A program made the translations under genes and the position numbers. From assembly GCF_014647455.2 (NCBI RefSeq), contig NZ_BMPF01000001.1:868001-932000 (forward strand): a stretch of 64,000 nucleotides of DNA. The letters run 5' to 3'. Origin of the DNA: Halarchaeum grantii (GTDB lineage Archaea; Halobacteriota; Halobacteria; Halobacteriales; Halobacteriaceae). A model generated the notes under the pieces. That model did not search any database, was not told the origin of the DNA, and worked only from the letters and a program-made list of their open reading frames with translations. How positions within the stretch are numbered: the first letter of the stretch is position 1; each line of letters starts with the position of its first letter. Below are positions 1 to 8,119 of this stretch, piece by piece.

Positions 1-330
1 CTCCTCGTAGCGCCAGAAGTCGCGCGTCGAGTACCACTTGATGGGCTTCGAGAGCGCCTGCTGTTTCGCGACGACCATCCGCGCCACCGTCGGCGTGAGT
101 TCGGGCGTGAGCGTGACGTGTCGCCCGCCCTGATCCTCGAAGTCGTAGAGCTCGGTGACGATGTCGCCCCCGGACTTGTCCGTCCACATCTCCGCGCGCT
201 CCATGGCCGGCGTCCCGATCTCGCGGAAGCCGTAGCGCCGCGCCGCGTCCTCGACGGCGTCCATCGCCTCCCGTCGAGCGCGCATCTCCCCGGGGTAGAA
301 GTCCCGGAATCCCTTGAGCCGGTCGTACAT
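1..330 (-). CDS. hisS: Histidyl-tRNA synthetase, N-terminal part (cut by window edge)
   Basis: Class II aminoacyl-tRNA synthetase that charges tRNA-His. The first 110 codons are present, beginning MYDRLKGFRDFYPGEM, the typical HisRS start, with ATG at 330-328. The TLTPELTPTVARM segment is characteristic of the family, and the run WYSTRDFWRYEE at the edge is the beginning of motif 2. Motif 3, the histidine-specific motifs and the anticodon-binding domain lie beyond base 1. The gene is read leftward; upstream of it is a 174-bp gap holding a repeat-like segment, then the end of an EamA transporter. Confidence 0.95.
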   Translation of the reverse strand, partial: MYDRLKGFRDFYPGEMRARREAMDAVEDAARRYGFREIGTPAMERAEMWTDKSGGDIVTELYDFEDQGGRHVTLTPELTPTVARMVVAKQQALSKPIKWYSTRDFWRYEE

Positions 331-349
331 ACGGGCGTGTTCGGTGCCG

Positions 350-480
350 GCGCGCTTCAAGCCTGTCCTTCGGCGACGCTCGCGCGCTCTCCCAGTTCGC
401 GGGTCGTCCCTCCTCGCTCGCGTCTCACCGATACCTACGGGATCGGCCAGTTCGCGTCTCGCTCACGCCCGCGCTCGCGC
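350..480. repeat. Degenerate copy of the dispersed structured repeat
   Basis: Noncoding stretch between hisS and the EamA gene. On the minus strand it carries a GCGAGCGAGGAGGGACGA-like run followed by CCCGCGA. A closely similar run lies inside the bud32 region at about 49203-49235. A short imperfect hairpin (CCGAT ... ATCGG) lies at about 428-446. The nine bases CAGTTCGCG occur twice, at about 392 and 449. I place it in the family by these shared segments; the similarity to the better copies is partial. Confidence 0.4.
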
Positions 481-504
481 GTTCGGCGCTGGCGTAGGCA
501 GCGC

Positions 505-1377
505 CTAGCTCGCGATGAGCGCGATCCCCGTCACGGCGAGCGCAGCGGCGGCGAGGCGCGTCCGGAAGCCGTCCTCCGCGAGCAGGTACCCTCCGAGAAC
601 GACGGCGACGACGGCCTGCGCGTTGATGATGGTGGCCGCGACCGACGCGGACGTCACGGAGAACGTCACCGTCGTGAGGACGCGCCCGACGACGACGACG
701 GCCGCCGCCGCGACGAACAACGGGAGGTCCTCGCGGATCCCGCCCGCCGGCCAGTCGCGATAGGCGATCGGCGAGAGGATGGCGGCGGCGCCGACGAGGC
801 TCAGCGGGATCCAGACCGACCCCGGGACGTCGATGTCCTGGAGGACGAGGCGCTTCCCGACGTCGCTCACCGCGTAACACATCGCGGAGAGCAACGCCAG
901 CTGGACGGCGCGCGAGGACGCGAGGTTCCGAAACGGCTCGAGGAGCGGGCCGCCCTCGTAGTTCGCGAGGTAGATCGCGGCCGTGGCGAAGACCACGCCG
1001 AGCACCTGCAGGGGGCCGAACGCCTCCTGCAAGAAGAGGACTTCGAGCGGGAGGACGAACACCGGCACCACCTTCGCGACGGGTGCGACCAGCGAGACGT
1101 CACCGTCCGCGATGGCGTGCATGAACGTCAGGAAGCCCGCAGCGGCGAGCGCTATCGTCCCGAGCGTGACGAGCGCGCCCATCGCGTCGAGCGGCGGGAG
1201 CGACGGGAACCCGCCGAGGTAGAGCCCGGCCGTCGGGAGGTACCAGAGCGTCGCGCAGACGTTCATCACCACCGCGACGACCGCGCCCGAGTACGCCGAG
1301 AAGTAGCGTTTCAGCGCGTAGAGGTAGCCGCCCCAGACGAAGGCGGCGAGAACGGCGGTGGCGATACCCGAGACCAT
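505..1377 (-). CDS. EamA/DMT-superfamily membrane transporter
   Basis: About 290 residues with roughly ten hydrophobic helices arranged as two EamA repeats, around residues 1-140 and 155-290. This is the standard length and layout of drug/metabolite transporter family permeases. The first repeat holds the GFLTFMHAIADGDVSLVAPV segment, where such proteins show a helix break followed by an A-P-V motif. The substrate cannot be read from sequence; family members export or import amino acids, sugars, nucleosides or other metabolites. ATG at 1377-1375. It stands alone between hisS and the PDCD5-like gene, all three on the minus strand. Confidence 0.85.
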   Translation of the reverse strand: MVSGIATAVLAAFVWGGYLYALKRYFSAYSGAVVAVVMNVCATLWYLPTAGLYLGGFPSLPPLDAMGALVTLGTIALAAAGFLTFMHAIADGDVSLVAPVAKVVPVFVLPLEVLFLQEAFGPLQVLGVVFATAAIYLANYEGGPLLEPFRNLASSRAVQLALLSAMCYAVSDVGKRLVLQDIDVPGSVWIPLSLVGAAAILSPIAYRDWPAGGIREDLPLFVAAAAVVVVGRVLTTVTFSVTSASVAATIINAQAVVAVVLGGYLLAEDGFRTRLAAAALAVTGIALIAS

Positions 1378-1435
1378 TAGCGGGTATCGGCCGCCAAGAC
1401 GAAAAACCCGTTCGGTTTCGCTCTCAATCGCCCGC

Positions 1436-1795
1436 TCAGCGCCGCTGAATGTCGAAGGACTTCGAGTCCGGCTTCAGCTCCCGCAGCAGCTCCTTCATCT
1501 GGTCCTCGTCGAGCTGGTCCTGAATCCGCCCGGAGCGTCCGAGCGCGACGACCTGCTGTTCGACGCGCTCGGCGAGCTCGGGCTTGCTCATCTTCACCGA
1601 GTTCAGCCGCCGGCGCGCCCCGTCCGAGAGGTACTGGCGGAGCATCGCCTTCTTCTGCTGTTCGGCCTGCTGCGAGGCCTGCTGCTGTGGTTGCTCGCCC
1701 CCGGCGGCGCCGCCCTCCTGCTGTTGCTGCTTCAGCTGCTCCTTCTTCTGCTTGCGAAGCTCCTCGAGTCGGTCGTCGTCCGGGTTCTCACTCAT
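1436..1795 (-). CDS. PDCD5/TFAR19-family DNA-binding protein
   Basis: A 119-residue protein of the archaeal/eukaryotic PDCD5 family, a small helical nucleic-acid-binding family of uncertain role. Residues 1-45 are a highly charged, glutamine-rich helix with two QQQ runs, longer and more Q-rich than usual. The core follows with the family signature: [20 protein letters not shown] and the downstream [16 protein letters not shown]. In many archaea this gene neighbours ribosomal protein S19e, as here, which supports the call. ATG at 1795-1793. Confidence 0.9.
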   Translation of the reverse strand: MSENPDDDRLEELRKQKKEQLKQQQQEGGAAGGEQPQQQASQQAEQQKKAMLRQYLSDGARRRLNSVKMSKPELAERVEQQVVALGRSGRIQDQLDEDQMKELLRELKPDSKSFDIQRR

Positions 1796-1844
1796 ACGCC
1801 CACGTAGCCGCTCGAACGGGAAAAAGCCTTAGTTGGGTGGCGGA

Positions 1845-2015
1845 TCCTGCAGGGGCCGTTCTTCCCTCCGGGTCGCGCCGGCGCGACCCTCTCCTCGAAA
1901 AATCTGGACCAAAAACTCCGCAAGCCGATGGCTCGCGAACGCGAAACGGTAAGACGAAAATTCGGGGACTCCCTCTACGAACGGGGTGCCGCCGCACGCG
2001 GTGTGCGGCGGTCCG
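1845..2015. repeat. Intergenic hairpins, probable degenerate structured repeat
   Basis: Lies between rps19e and the PDCD5-like gene, both minus strand. It contains a perfect 20-bp palindrome at 1870-1889 with arms GGGTCGCG and CGCGACCC. A second hairpin is at about 1989-2011, with arms CCGCCGCAC and GTGCGGCGG. Read on the minus strand, the segment TTTTTGGTCCAGATTTTTC at 1897-1915 resembles the CTTTTGGTCGAGCTTTTGC entry of the better copies at 10145-10163 and 51145-51180. It may also serve as the rps19e terminator. Confidence 0.45.
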
Positions 2016-2079
2016 ACGCACGCGGGCTGACGAGGCCTCGCGTCGGGAGCGGTTGGCGGGCGATGCGGTGTGTGACGCG

Positions 2080-2535
2080 TTAGACGTAGCGCTCGAGTTC
2101 GGGGCGGTCGAGCTCTTCGAGGACGTCACCGGCGGTGTCGTCGAGGAGGCTGCGGCCCTCGGCGGTGACGATGCGTCCTTCGACGCCCTGCGTCTCGACG
2201 AGGTCCTCGTCCTCGAGCTGCTGGAGGATGGTCCGGATGACGTTCTTCGAGCCGTCGGTCTTCTCGGCGGGGCTGACGCGGTAGCGCGTCGAACCCTTCG
2301 TCAGGGAGCCGTACTCGGTGCTGAGGCGCTCGACGCCGACGGGACCGTCGACGGCGACCTTACGGAGGAGGCTGGCGGCGCGGCGCGCCCAGAAGTCCTC
2401 CTGCTGGGGCGGCATCTCGCGGTCGTGGCCGGACTTCGCGAACTCGACCCACGCGGGGGCGTCGAGTCGGCCGTCGAGTTCGTCGGTGAGCGCTTCGAGG
2501 AGCTCGTCCGTCGGGGCATCGTAGAGGGTTGCCAT
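2080..2535 (-). CDS. rps19e: 30S ribosomal protein S19e
   Basis: 151 residues, full length for S19e, a small-subunit protein absent from bacteria. It begins MATLYDAPTDELLEAL. The winged-helix core follows, including DFWARRAASLLRKVAVDGP, SLTKGSTRYRVSPAEKTDGS and the helix with IRTILQQLEDEDLVE, all classic S19e segments. ATG at 2535-2533. A TATA-like element sits about 30 bp upstream, so the message is probably leaderless or nearly so. It is followed by a structured gap and then the PDCD5-like gene on the same strand. Confidence 0.97.
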   Translation of the reverse strand: MATLYDAPTDELLEALTDELDGRLDAPAWVEFAKSGHDREMPPQQEDFWARRAASLLRKVAVDGPVGVERLSTEYGSLTKGSTRYRVSPAEKTDGSKNVIRTILQQLEDEDLVETQGVEGRIVTAEGRSLLDDTAGDVLEELDRPELERYV

Positions 2536-2560
2536 TACGCGACTAGTGCTCGGTGCCGAG

Positions 2561-2570
2561 GGTTAAACCC
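2561..2570 (-). promoter_or_regulatory. TATA element for rps19e
   Basis: GGGTTTAACC on the minus strand, centred about 30 bp upstream of the S19e ATG. It is an AT-rich interruption in otherwise GC-rich sequence, at the spacing expected for a leaderless haloarchaeal transcript. Confidence 0.55.
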
Positions 2571-2574
2571 ATCG

Positions 2575-3600
2575 TTAGCGCCCCGTCCGCGCTTCGAGCC
2601 ACGCGGTCGCACCACCCCCGAGGAGGATGGGGAACCAGTAGGTCGCACCCCGGAAGACGAGCGCGGCGGACGTCGCGGTGGCCGCCGAGATGCCGGTTAT
2701 GGGGACGAGGAGGAGGACGATGGCGGCCTCGACGCCGCCGGTTCCGCCGGGGAGCGGCGTGATGCTCGCGATGGAGGCGACGGGGACGACGACGAAGACG
2801 ACGGCGGCGCCGACGTCCGTCATCGGGGTGAGCGCCCGGAGGGAGAGGGCGAGCGCGAGGCACATGCAGAGCCAGCCGAGCGTGGAGTAGGTGAGCGCGA
2901 CCGCGAGGTCGCGGCGGCTGGTGGCGACGCGCTCGATGGCGCGGAAGAAGCCGTCGATGCGGCGGCTGACGCTCTCGCGGTTGGGGACGCCGAGAACCGG
3001 GAGGCGCCGGCCGAGCGCGCTCCAGACGGGGTGGACGAGGCGCACGATGCGGGCTTCGACGGCGTGGCGGTTCCGCCAGCCGACGTAGGCGAGAGCGGGA
3101 ATACCGACGGCGAGGAGGACGACGACGCCGAGGACGAGGCGGACGCTGTCGCCGACGGTGAATCGCGCGGCGTAGTAGCTGAGCCCGACGAGCGCGAGGA
3201 GGATCGAGGGGACGAAGTTGAGCGTGTCGAGGCTGGCGATGGCGGCGAGGCCGGTTTCGTACTCGCTGTCGGTGGCGCGCGAGATGAGGAGCGCGCTGAA
3301 CGGCTCGCCCCCGGCCTGCCCGAACGGCGTGACGTTGTTCGCGAACGCGGCGGCGGCGTAGAGCAGGAAGCCGTCGGCCGCGCTCGCGGTGACGCCGAGG
3401 GCGCCGAGGACCCGCCGGAGGGCGAGCCCCCACGCGACGAGCCAGACGACCCCGACGAGGAGGATCACGGCGAGCACGGCGGGCGAGAGCAGGCCGAGGA
3501 CCCGCCGGGTTTCGCCGATGCCGACGACCCAGAGGAGCGCCGCGAGGACGGCGACGGCGCCGAGGAACCCGACGAATATCGTCCGCGTATCGAACTCCAT
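2575..3600 (-). CDS. Flippase-like membrane protein (lysylphosphatidylglycerol synthase TM family)
   Basis: 341 residues with eight or more predicted membrane helices, matching the UPF0104/LPG-synthase transmembrane family. The diagnostic parts are visible: AAAAFANNVTPFGQAGGEP near residue 90, and ASITPLPGGTGGVEAAIVLL near residue 290. These correspond to the conserved N-x-x-P-G-x-x-G and P-G-G-x-G-x-x-E segments. There is no soluble aminoacyl-transferase domain, so it is not a lysyl-transferase. Archaeal members are presumed lipid-linked-glycan or lipid translocators; that role is inference. ATG at 3600-3598. Read away from thiL. Confidence 0.8.
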   Translation of the reverse strand: MEFDTRTIFVGFLGAVAVLAALLWVVGIGETRRVLGLLSPAVLAVILLVGVVWLVAWGLALRRVLGALGVTASAADGFLLYAAAAFANNVTPFGQAGGEPFSALLISRATDSEYETGLAAIASLDTLNFVPSILLALVGLSYYAARFTVGDSVRLVLGVVVLLAVGIPALAYVGWRNRHAVEARIVRLVHPVWSALGRRLPVLGVPNRESVSRRIDGFFRAIERVATSRRDLAVALTYSTLGWLCMCLALALSLRALTPMTDVGAAVVFVVVPVASIASITPLPGGTGGVEAAIVLLLVPITGISAATATSAALVFRGATYWFPILLGGGATAWLEARTGR

Positions 3601-3694
3601 CCGACCCGAACGTCTCGGGGCTGGCGCCTAAAAGCACCGCCCGCGCGGGTGTGTGAAACGGTGGCGTTTTGAGGGCGGGCGGAGAGGTGCGGGT

Positions 3695-4588
3695 ATGGAC
3701 GAACGGGCGGCGCTCGCGCTCGTCGGCGACCTCGTGGACGCGGCGGGCGACGACGCCGCGGTCGTGGGGTCGACCGTCGTGACCATCGACATGCTCCACG
3801 AGACGACGGACTTCCCGGCCGGGACGACGCGGTACACGGCGGGGTGGCGTGCGGTCGGCGCGTCGCTCTCGGACGTCGCGGCGATGGGGGCGGACGCGAC
3901 GGGCGCGGTCGGCGTCTACGGCGCGCCCGACTTCGAGAGCGGGGACGTCGAGGCGTTCGTGCGGGGCGCACTCGACGTCTGCGAGCGCGTGGGCGCCGAG
4001 TACGTGGGCGGCGACCTCGACGACCACGACGAGTTCACGGTGGCGACGACGGCGCTCGGCGAGACGGCCGCCCCGGTGACGCGCGACGGCGCCTCGCCCG
4101 GTGAGGTGGTGGCGGTCACGGGAGCGCTCGGTCGGAGCGCCGCCGCGCTCGACGCGTTCGCGGCCGGCGAGACGGAGCGGGCGAACGACCTCTTCCGGTT
4201 CACGCCGCGCGTCGCCGCCGGGGTCGCGCTCCGGGGGAACGCGACGGCGATGATGGATTCGAGCGACGGCCTCGCGCGCTCGCTCCACCAGCTCGCCGAG
4301 GCCTCCGGCGTGGGTTTCGCCGTTGAGGGCGACGCGGTGCCGGTGACGGGCGAGCTCAGAGGCAGCGACGCGGCCGCGGGAGCGGGCGCTGATTCCGACG
4401 ACCGGCTGTGGCGCGCGGCGACGTTCGGCGAGGACTTCGAGCTCGTGTGTACGCTCCCCGCGGACGCCGTCGAGGCGGTTCGCGGCCTGCTCGACGTCCC
4501 GCTGACGGTCGTCGGCGACGTCACGGAGTCGGGCGTGACGCTGGACGGCGAGGAGCTCCCGGACGTCGGCTACACGCACGGCGAGTAG
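3695..4588 (+). CDS. thiL: Thiamine-monophosphate kinase
   Basis: Phosphorylates thiamine phosphate to thiamine diphosphate, the last step of cofactor synthesis, in the cytoplasm. 297 residues with the AIRS/PurM-like two-domain fold. Visible family segments are DDAAVV and TIDMLHETTDF (ATP and Mg sites), WRAVGASLSDVAAMGADATG, GGDLDDHDEF, the glycine-rich VAVTGALGRSAAAL loop, MMDSSDGLARSLHQLAEASG, and FGEDFELVCTLP near the end. I chose ATG 3695 because homologs begin close to MDERAALALVGD. The upstream in-frame ATG at 3653 would add 14 atypical residues. Confidence 0.92.
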   Translation: MDERAALALVGDLVDAAGDDAAVVGSTVVTIDMLHETTDFPAGTTRYTAGWRAVGASLSDVAAMGADATGAVGVYGAPDFESGDVEAFVRGALDVCERVGAEYVGGDLDDHDEFTVATTALGETAAPVTRDGASPGEVVAVTGALGRSAAALDAFAAGETERANDLFRFTPRVAAGVALRGNATAMMDSSDGLARSLHQLAEASGVGFAVEGDAVPVTGELRGSDAAAGAGADSDDRLWRAATFGEDFELVCTLPADAVEAVRGLLDVPLTVVGDVTESGVTLDGEELPDVGYTHGE

Positions 4589-4594
4589 GCCGGG

Positions 4595-5692
4595 TCAGCC
4601 GACGATGCGGATGGGGACGGGCATGAAGCAGAGGAGGCCGAGGAGGAGCGTGACGCCCGCGACGACGAGGCGTTTGCGGTCGAGCGGCTCCTCGTTAGCC
4701 GGGTGGGCGGTGCCGACGAAGACGAAGACGGACGTGATGACGCCCCACATCAGCCAGACGGTGGCGCCGTTGGGCGCGTCGAGCGCGAAGTAGACGTAGC
4801 CCGCGAGGCCGAAGAGCGCGCCGGGGACGAGCGGCGCGACGCGCTCGTAGGACGGCCCGAAGACGGCGCGCATCACGTGCCCGCCGTCGAGCTGGCCGAC
4901 CGGGAGGAGGTTGAGGAAGGTGACGAACATCCCGACCCAACCGCCGAAGACGACGGGGCTCACCGCGAGGCCGTCGCCGTACGCGAGGGGTTGGCCGAGG
5001 AGCCACGCGATACCCCGGAGGAGCGGCGGGTTTCCGAACGCGATGCTGACCGTGCCTGCGGGTGCGGCGGGGACGCTGATCGGCGGGAGGAGGAGGCCGA
5101 CGGCGCTGACGACGATCGTGGCGACGAGGCCGGCGACGGGGCCGGCGACGCCGATGTCGAAGAGCGCCTTCCGGTCGGGCATCACGCCCTTCATCTTGAT
5201 GACGGCGCCGAGCGTGCCGATGGGCGTGAACGGGATGGGGATGAAGTAGGGGAGGCTGGCGTCGACGTCGTGGTAGCGGCTCATCAGGTAGTGGCCGAAC
5301 TCGTGGACGCCGAGGACGCCCATGACGGCGGCGACGAACGGGAGCGCGCGCACGACGTCGAGCGAGAGCGGGTCGACGTGGTACCACTGCGTGCCCGCGT
5401 AGAGCGTCGTGAGGACGGTAAGCACGGCGAGCGCGACGTTCGTCCACGGGAACGCCGCGCCCGACTCGCGGGCGGGTTCGGCGACGAGCACCGTCTCGCC
5501 CGGGCGGGACTCGATGCTGACCTCGTAGCCGCGCTCGTCGAAGAGCGGCCACGCGGTCTGGTGGAGCGTCCGCTGGTCGACGAGCGGTTCGCCGTAGTAG
5601 ACGAGTTCGTCGCCCTCGCGGACGACGTCGTAGACGTAGAAGACCGACGAGAGCGCGCGGGGCGCGGGGGCGTCGGAGAACTCCGCCGACAT
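4595..5692 (-). CDS. Site-2 protease family (M50) membrane metalloprotease
   Basis: Intramembrane zinc protease family. 365 residues: a soluble N-terminal domain of about 80 residues, then six or more helices. The zinc-binding HEFGH motif is at residues 130-134, and the second metal motif QLDGGH is at about 268-272, so the active site looks complete. Substrates are unknown; relatives cleave membrane-anchored regulators. I chose ATG 5692-5690 (MSAEFSDAPAPRAL). The in-frame ATG 13 codons upstream would add residues that lie over the probable promoter. It converges on thiL with a 6-bp gap. Confidence 0.87.
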   Translation of the reverse strand: MSAEFSDAPAPRALSSVFYVYDVVREGDELVYYGEPLVDQRTLHQTAWPLFDERGYEVSIESRPGETVLVAEPARESGAAFPWTNVALAVLTVLTTLYAGTQWYHVDPLSLDVVRALPFVAAVMGVLGVHEFGHYLMSRYHDVDASLPYFIPIPFTPIGTLGAVIKMKGVMPDRKALFDIGVAGPVAGLVATIVVSAVGLLLPPISVPAAPAGTVSIAFGNPPLLRGIAWLLGQPLAYGDGLAVSPVVFGGWVGMFVTFLNLLPVGQLDGGHVMRAVFGPSYERVAPLVPGALFGLAGYVYFALDAPNGATVWLMWGVITSVFVFVGTAHPANEEPLDRKRLVVAGVTLLLGLLCFMPVPIRIVG

Positions 5693-5936
5693 ACGCCCGA
5701 GTAGGGGACGAATGCGGTTAAGTGGTTCCAAAGACCGAGGCGGCCCACCTTCGTCGCGACGGTGAAGAGGCCGGAAGGAATGCGAGCGTGAGTGCGGAGC
5801 CGAGCGACACGGCTGTTCGTGACGGGGTGAGAGAACGGGGCTTCGACTCGACGCCGATCGGGCGACGACGCCGAGCGGAGGGGGCGGGGACTGATGCGTT
5901 CGGGCGGCGGTGCGGTTCGTCGTGTTCAGGGATCGT

Positions 5937-6197
5937 TCAGGCGTGCTGGACGCGCCACGTGGTCGCGGACGTGTAGGACCACTTCTCGATGACGAGGTCG
6001 TCGGCGGAGTCGCTGAGCTTCACCATCAGCGCGCCGATCTCCTTCGCGGAGAGGTCGACGTCCTCGGCGATGAACTTGCTCTTGAAGTAGAGCTCGCCGT
6101 CGGCGGCCTTCTCGCGCAGGTAGGAGCGGAGGCGAGACTCCTTGTCGACCGACTCGTTCGCGGGCTCGTCCGTGGAGGGCTGGGCAGTTGCGCTCAT
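5937..6197 (-). CDS. Small conserved haloarchaeal protein (DUF7123-like)
   Basis: 86 residues. After a short disordered N-terminus it has a compact core: LRSYLREKAADGELYFKSKF, IAEDVDLSAKEIGALMVKLS and then EKWSYTSATTWRV. The core reads like a small winged helix-turn-helix. From memory this matches a haloarchaeal family filed as DUF7123; the number is unverified and no function is known to me. Two ATGs are possible. The one at 6197 has GGTGA at a normal distance, while the ATG at 6203 directly abuts it, so I use 6197. Confidence 0.75.
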   Translation of the reverse strand: MSATAQPSTDEPANESVDKESRLRSYLREKAADGELYFKSKFIAEDVDLSAKEIGALMVKLSDSADDLVIEKWSYTSATTWRVQHA

Positions 6198-6225
6198 GGC
6201 CATCTCACCCTATCGCCCGAGGCAT

Positions 6226-6233
6226 CGTATAAG
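6226..6233 (-). promoter_or_regulatory. TATA element for the 5937-6197 gene
   Basis: CTTATACG on the minus strand, centred about 32 bp upstream of the chosen ATG. Confidence 0.5.
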
Positions 6234-6326
6234 GGCAGGAACGCTAGGGTCGTTTCGCGTTCCTTCGACGGTCAAAACGTGTTTCGCGACGATTCACGGA
6301 CTATTCAAAACCCCCTCAGAGAGCAC

Positions 6327-6347
6327 GAGACGTTTTACAAACGTCTC
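6327..6347. promoter_or_regulatory. Perfect 21-bp inverted repeat in an AT-rich gap
   Basis: Arms GAGACGTTT and AAACGTCTC separated by TAC. The surrounding gap (about 6236-6360) is clearly richer in A and T than its neighbours. It lies downstream of the MoaE-type gene and about 130 bp upstream of the small 5937-6197 gene, both minus strand. It could be an operator or a terminator hairpin; nothing seen decides between them. Confidence 0.45.
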
Positions 6348-6469
6348 TGAATCCGTAACGTCGTGTCTGAGGTGGCTCCGCGCACGGTATCTAGTGGCAC
6401 GGCGTTTTGCCGACAGCCCGCGTCGGTTCGGGGCGACTCGGGCGGCGCGCGCGGTCGGCGTGCCGCGCG

Positions 6470-7258
6470 TCAGGCGTCGCGCTCGTGGCGCCAGAAGCTC
6501 TCGTCGACCGTCACTTCCTTCTTGAACAGCGGGACTTCGTCCTTCAGGCGGTCGATTCCGTCTTCGACGGCGCGGAAGGCCTCGCGGCGGTGGCCGGCGA
6601 GCACGACGACGAAGACGATGTCCGCGCCCGCCTCGATACGGCCCGTCCGGTGGTGGAGCAACACCTCGTGGACGCTCTCGCGCGCCTCGATGTCGGCGGT
6701 GATCTCGGCGAGTCGCTCCTCGGCGACGCCGTCGTACTTCTCGAACTCCAGCGCCTCCGTCGGGGCGTCCTCCGGGCCCTCCTTCGCGCGGACGCGGCCG
6801 GTGAACGTCGCGATTGCCCCGGAGAACTCGGCGTCCGGGGAGCGTTTCGCTCGCGCGACGAGCGACGCGAGCGACTCGTAGGGCTCCGTCGCCTCGAGCG
6901 CGTCCGCCACGGCCGCGACGTCCACATCCGCCGCGTCGTTCGCGTGCATGAGCGGGTCGGCCGCGTCGATATCGCCGAGCGCGAGCCGCGGGAGCGCCGC
7001 GTCCGGGAAACCGACGGTGATCGCGTAGTCGTGCGTCGCCGCGAGGTCGTCGAGGACGTCCTCGAGGTCGACCGGCGTCGCGGCCGTCGAGCGCACCCCG
7101 CCGTCGCCGACGCGCACGGTCGTGTGGGTCGGCGCGTCCAGCGTCGCGTCGCGGCGGACGACCGCGACGCGGCCGCGGTCGGCGAACGCGTCGCGGAGTC
7201 GGTCGACGATGGGCGAGGGGTCGCGGCCCGCAGACGTGGCCACGTCCAGTGCGTACAT
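6470..7258 (-). CDS. moaE: Molybdopterin synthase MoaE with MobB-like N-terminal domain
   Basis: Large subunit of molybdopterin synthase, which adds sulfur to precursor Z in molybdenum/tungsten cofactor synthesis. 262 residues. The C-terminal ~135 residues are MoaE: FSGAIATFTGRVR, LLHHRTGRIEAGADIVFV, AGHRREAFRAVEDGIDRLK and the catalytic PLFKKE region. Residues 1-110 resemble the MobB extension of haloarchaeal MoaE proteins. The expected Walker A (G-x-x-x-x-GKT) is replaced by an ATSAGRDPSP-like segment, so nucleotide binding there is doubtful. I chose ATG 7258 because the 34 upstream in-frame residues are atypical. Confidence 0.88.
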   Translation of the reverse strand: MYALDVATSAGRDPSPIVDRLRDAFADRGRVAVVRRDATLDAPTHTTVRVGDGGVRSTAATPVDLEDVLDDLAATHDYAITVGFPDAALPRLALGDIDAADPLMHANDAADVDVAAVADALEATEPYESLASLVARAKRSPDAEFSGAIATFTGRVRAKEGPEDAPTEALEFEKYDGVAEERLAEITADIEARESVHEVLLHHRTGRIEAGADIVFVVVLAGHRREAFRAVEDGIDRLKDEVPLFKKEVTVDESFWRHERDA

Positions 7259-7361
7259 GTCCCCGCGAAGGAGAGCGCGGGGTTTGTCGGTTTCGCCGCT
7301 CGACGGAGAGCCGTGAGACGCCGTGTCGTGACGGCGAACGCCGGCGTCGGCGCTTGACAAT

Positions 7362-7369
7362 CCTTAAGG
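7362..7369 (+). promoter_or_regulatory. TATA-like element for pyrH-lysS
   Basis: CCTTAAGG centred about 31 bp upstream of the pyrH ATG, consistent with a leaderless transcript that would also carry lysS. Confidence 0.45.
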
Positions 7370-7396
7370 CCGCGACAGAGCTAACTCGCGATAATT

Positions 7397-8119
7397 ATGA
7401 GAGTCGTCGTCTCCGTCGGCGGGAGCGTGCTCGCGCCCGACCTCGCCCACGAGCGGGTCGAGCAGTACGCCGACGTCATCGACCAGTTGGTCGACGAAGG
7501 ATGCTCCGTCGGCGCGGTCGTCGGCGGTGGTGGTGTCGCACGGAACTACATCAAGACCGCGCGCAAGCTCGGCGCGAACGAGGTCGAGCTCGACGACATC
7601 GGCATCTCCGTCACGCGGCTGAACGCCCAGCTCCTCATCGCCGCGCTCGGCGACGACGCCGCACCCAGCCCCGCCGAGAACTACGAGGAGGCCGGCGAGG
7701 CGATGCGGCGCGGCGACGTCGCCATCATGGGCGGCGTCACCGCCGGCCAGACGACGGACGCGGTGAGCGCCGCGCTCGCCGAGTACACGAACGCCGACCT
7801 GCTCGTCTACGCGACGAGCGTCCCCGGCGTCTACAGCGCCGACCCGAAGACCGACGAGGACGCCGAGCGCTACGAGCGCATCACGCCCGCCGAGCTCGTC
7901 GACGTCATCGCGGACATCGAGATGAGCGCCGGGAGCAGCGCCCCGGTCGACCTGCTCGCCGCGAAGCTCATCGAGCGCTCGCGCGTCCGCACCATCGTCC
8001 TCGACGGCACCGACCCCGAGGACGTCCTCGACGCCGTCCTCCGCGGCGAGCACGACGGCACCGACATCGTCCCCGACGGGAGCGACGCGGGGATGGACTA
8101 CTGGGTCGCGGACGAATGA
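7397..8119 (+). CDS. pyrH: UMP kinase (uridylate kinase)
   Basis: Converts UMP to UDP with ATP in pyrimidine nucleotide synthesis. 240 residues, the archaeal amino-acid-kinase-fold UMPK. Visible parts are the N-terminal VVVSVGGSVL, the glycine loop AVVGGGGVARNYI, the UMP-binding region GVTAGQTTDAVSAALAEY, and YATSVPGVYSADPKTDEDA. The stop codon overlaps the lysS start as ATGA, so the two genes are probably translationally coupled. Confidence 0.95.
   Translation: MRVVVSVGGSVLAPDLAHERVEQYADVIDQLVDEGCSVGAVVGGGGVARNYIKTARKLGANEVELDDIGISVTRLNAQLLIAALGDDAAPSPAENYEEAGEAMRRGDVAIMGGVTAGQTTDAVSAALAEYTNADLLVYATSVPGVYSADPKTDEDAERYERITPAELVDVIADIEMSAGSSAPVDLLAAKLIERSRVRTIVLDGTDPEDVLDAVLRGEHDGTDIVPDGSDAGMDYWVADE

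Noticed and set aside
5722-5976. 84-residue plus-strand frame in the gap after the site-2 protease
   Set aside because: GTG start without a ribosome site or TATA element, Arg-rich low-complexity product, and overlap with the end of a better-supported minus-strand gene.
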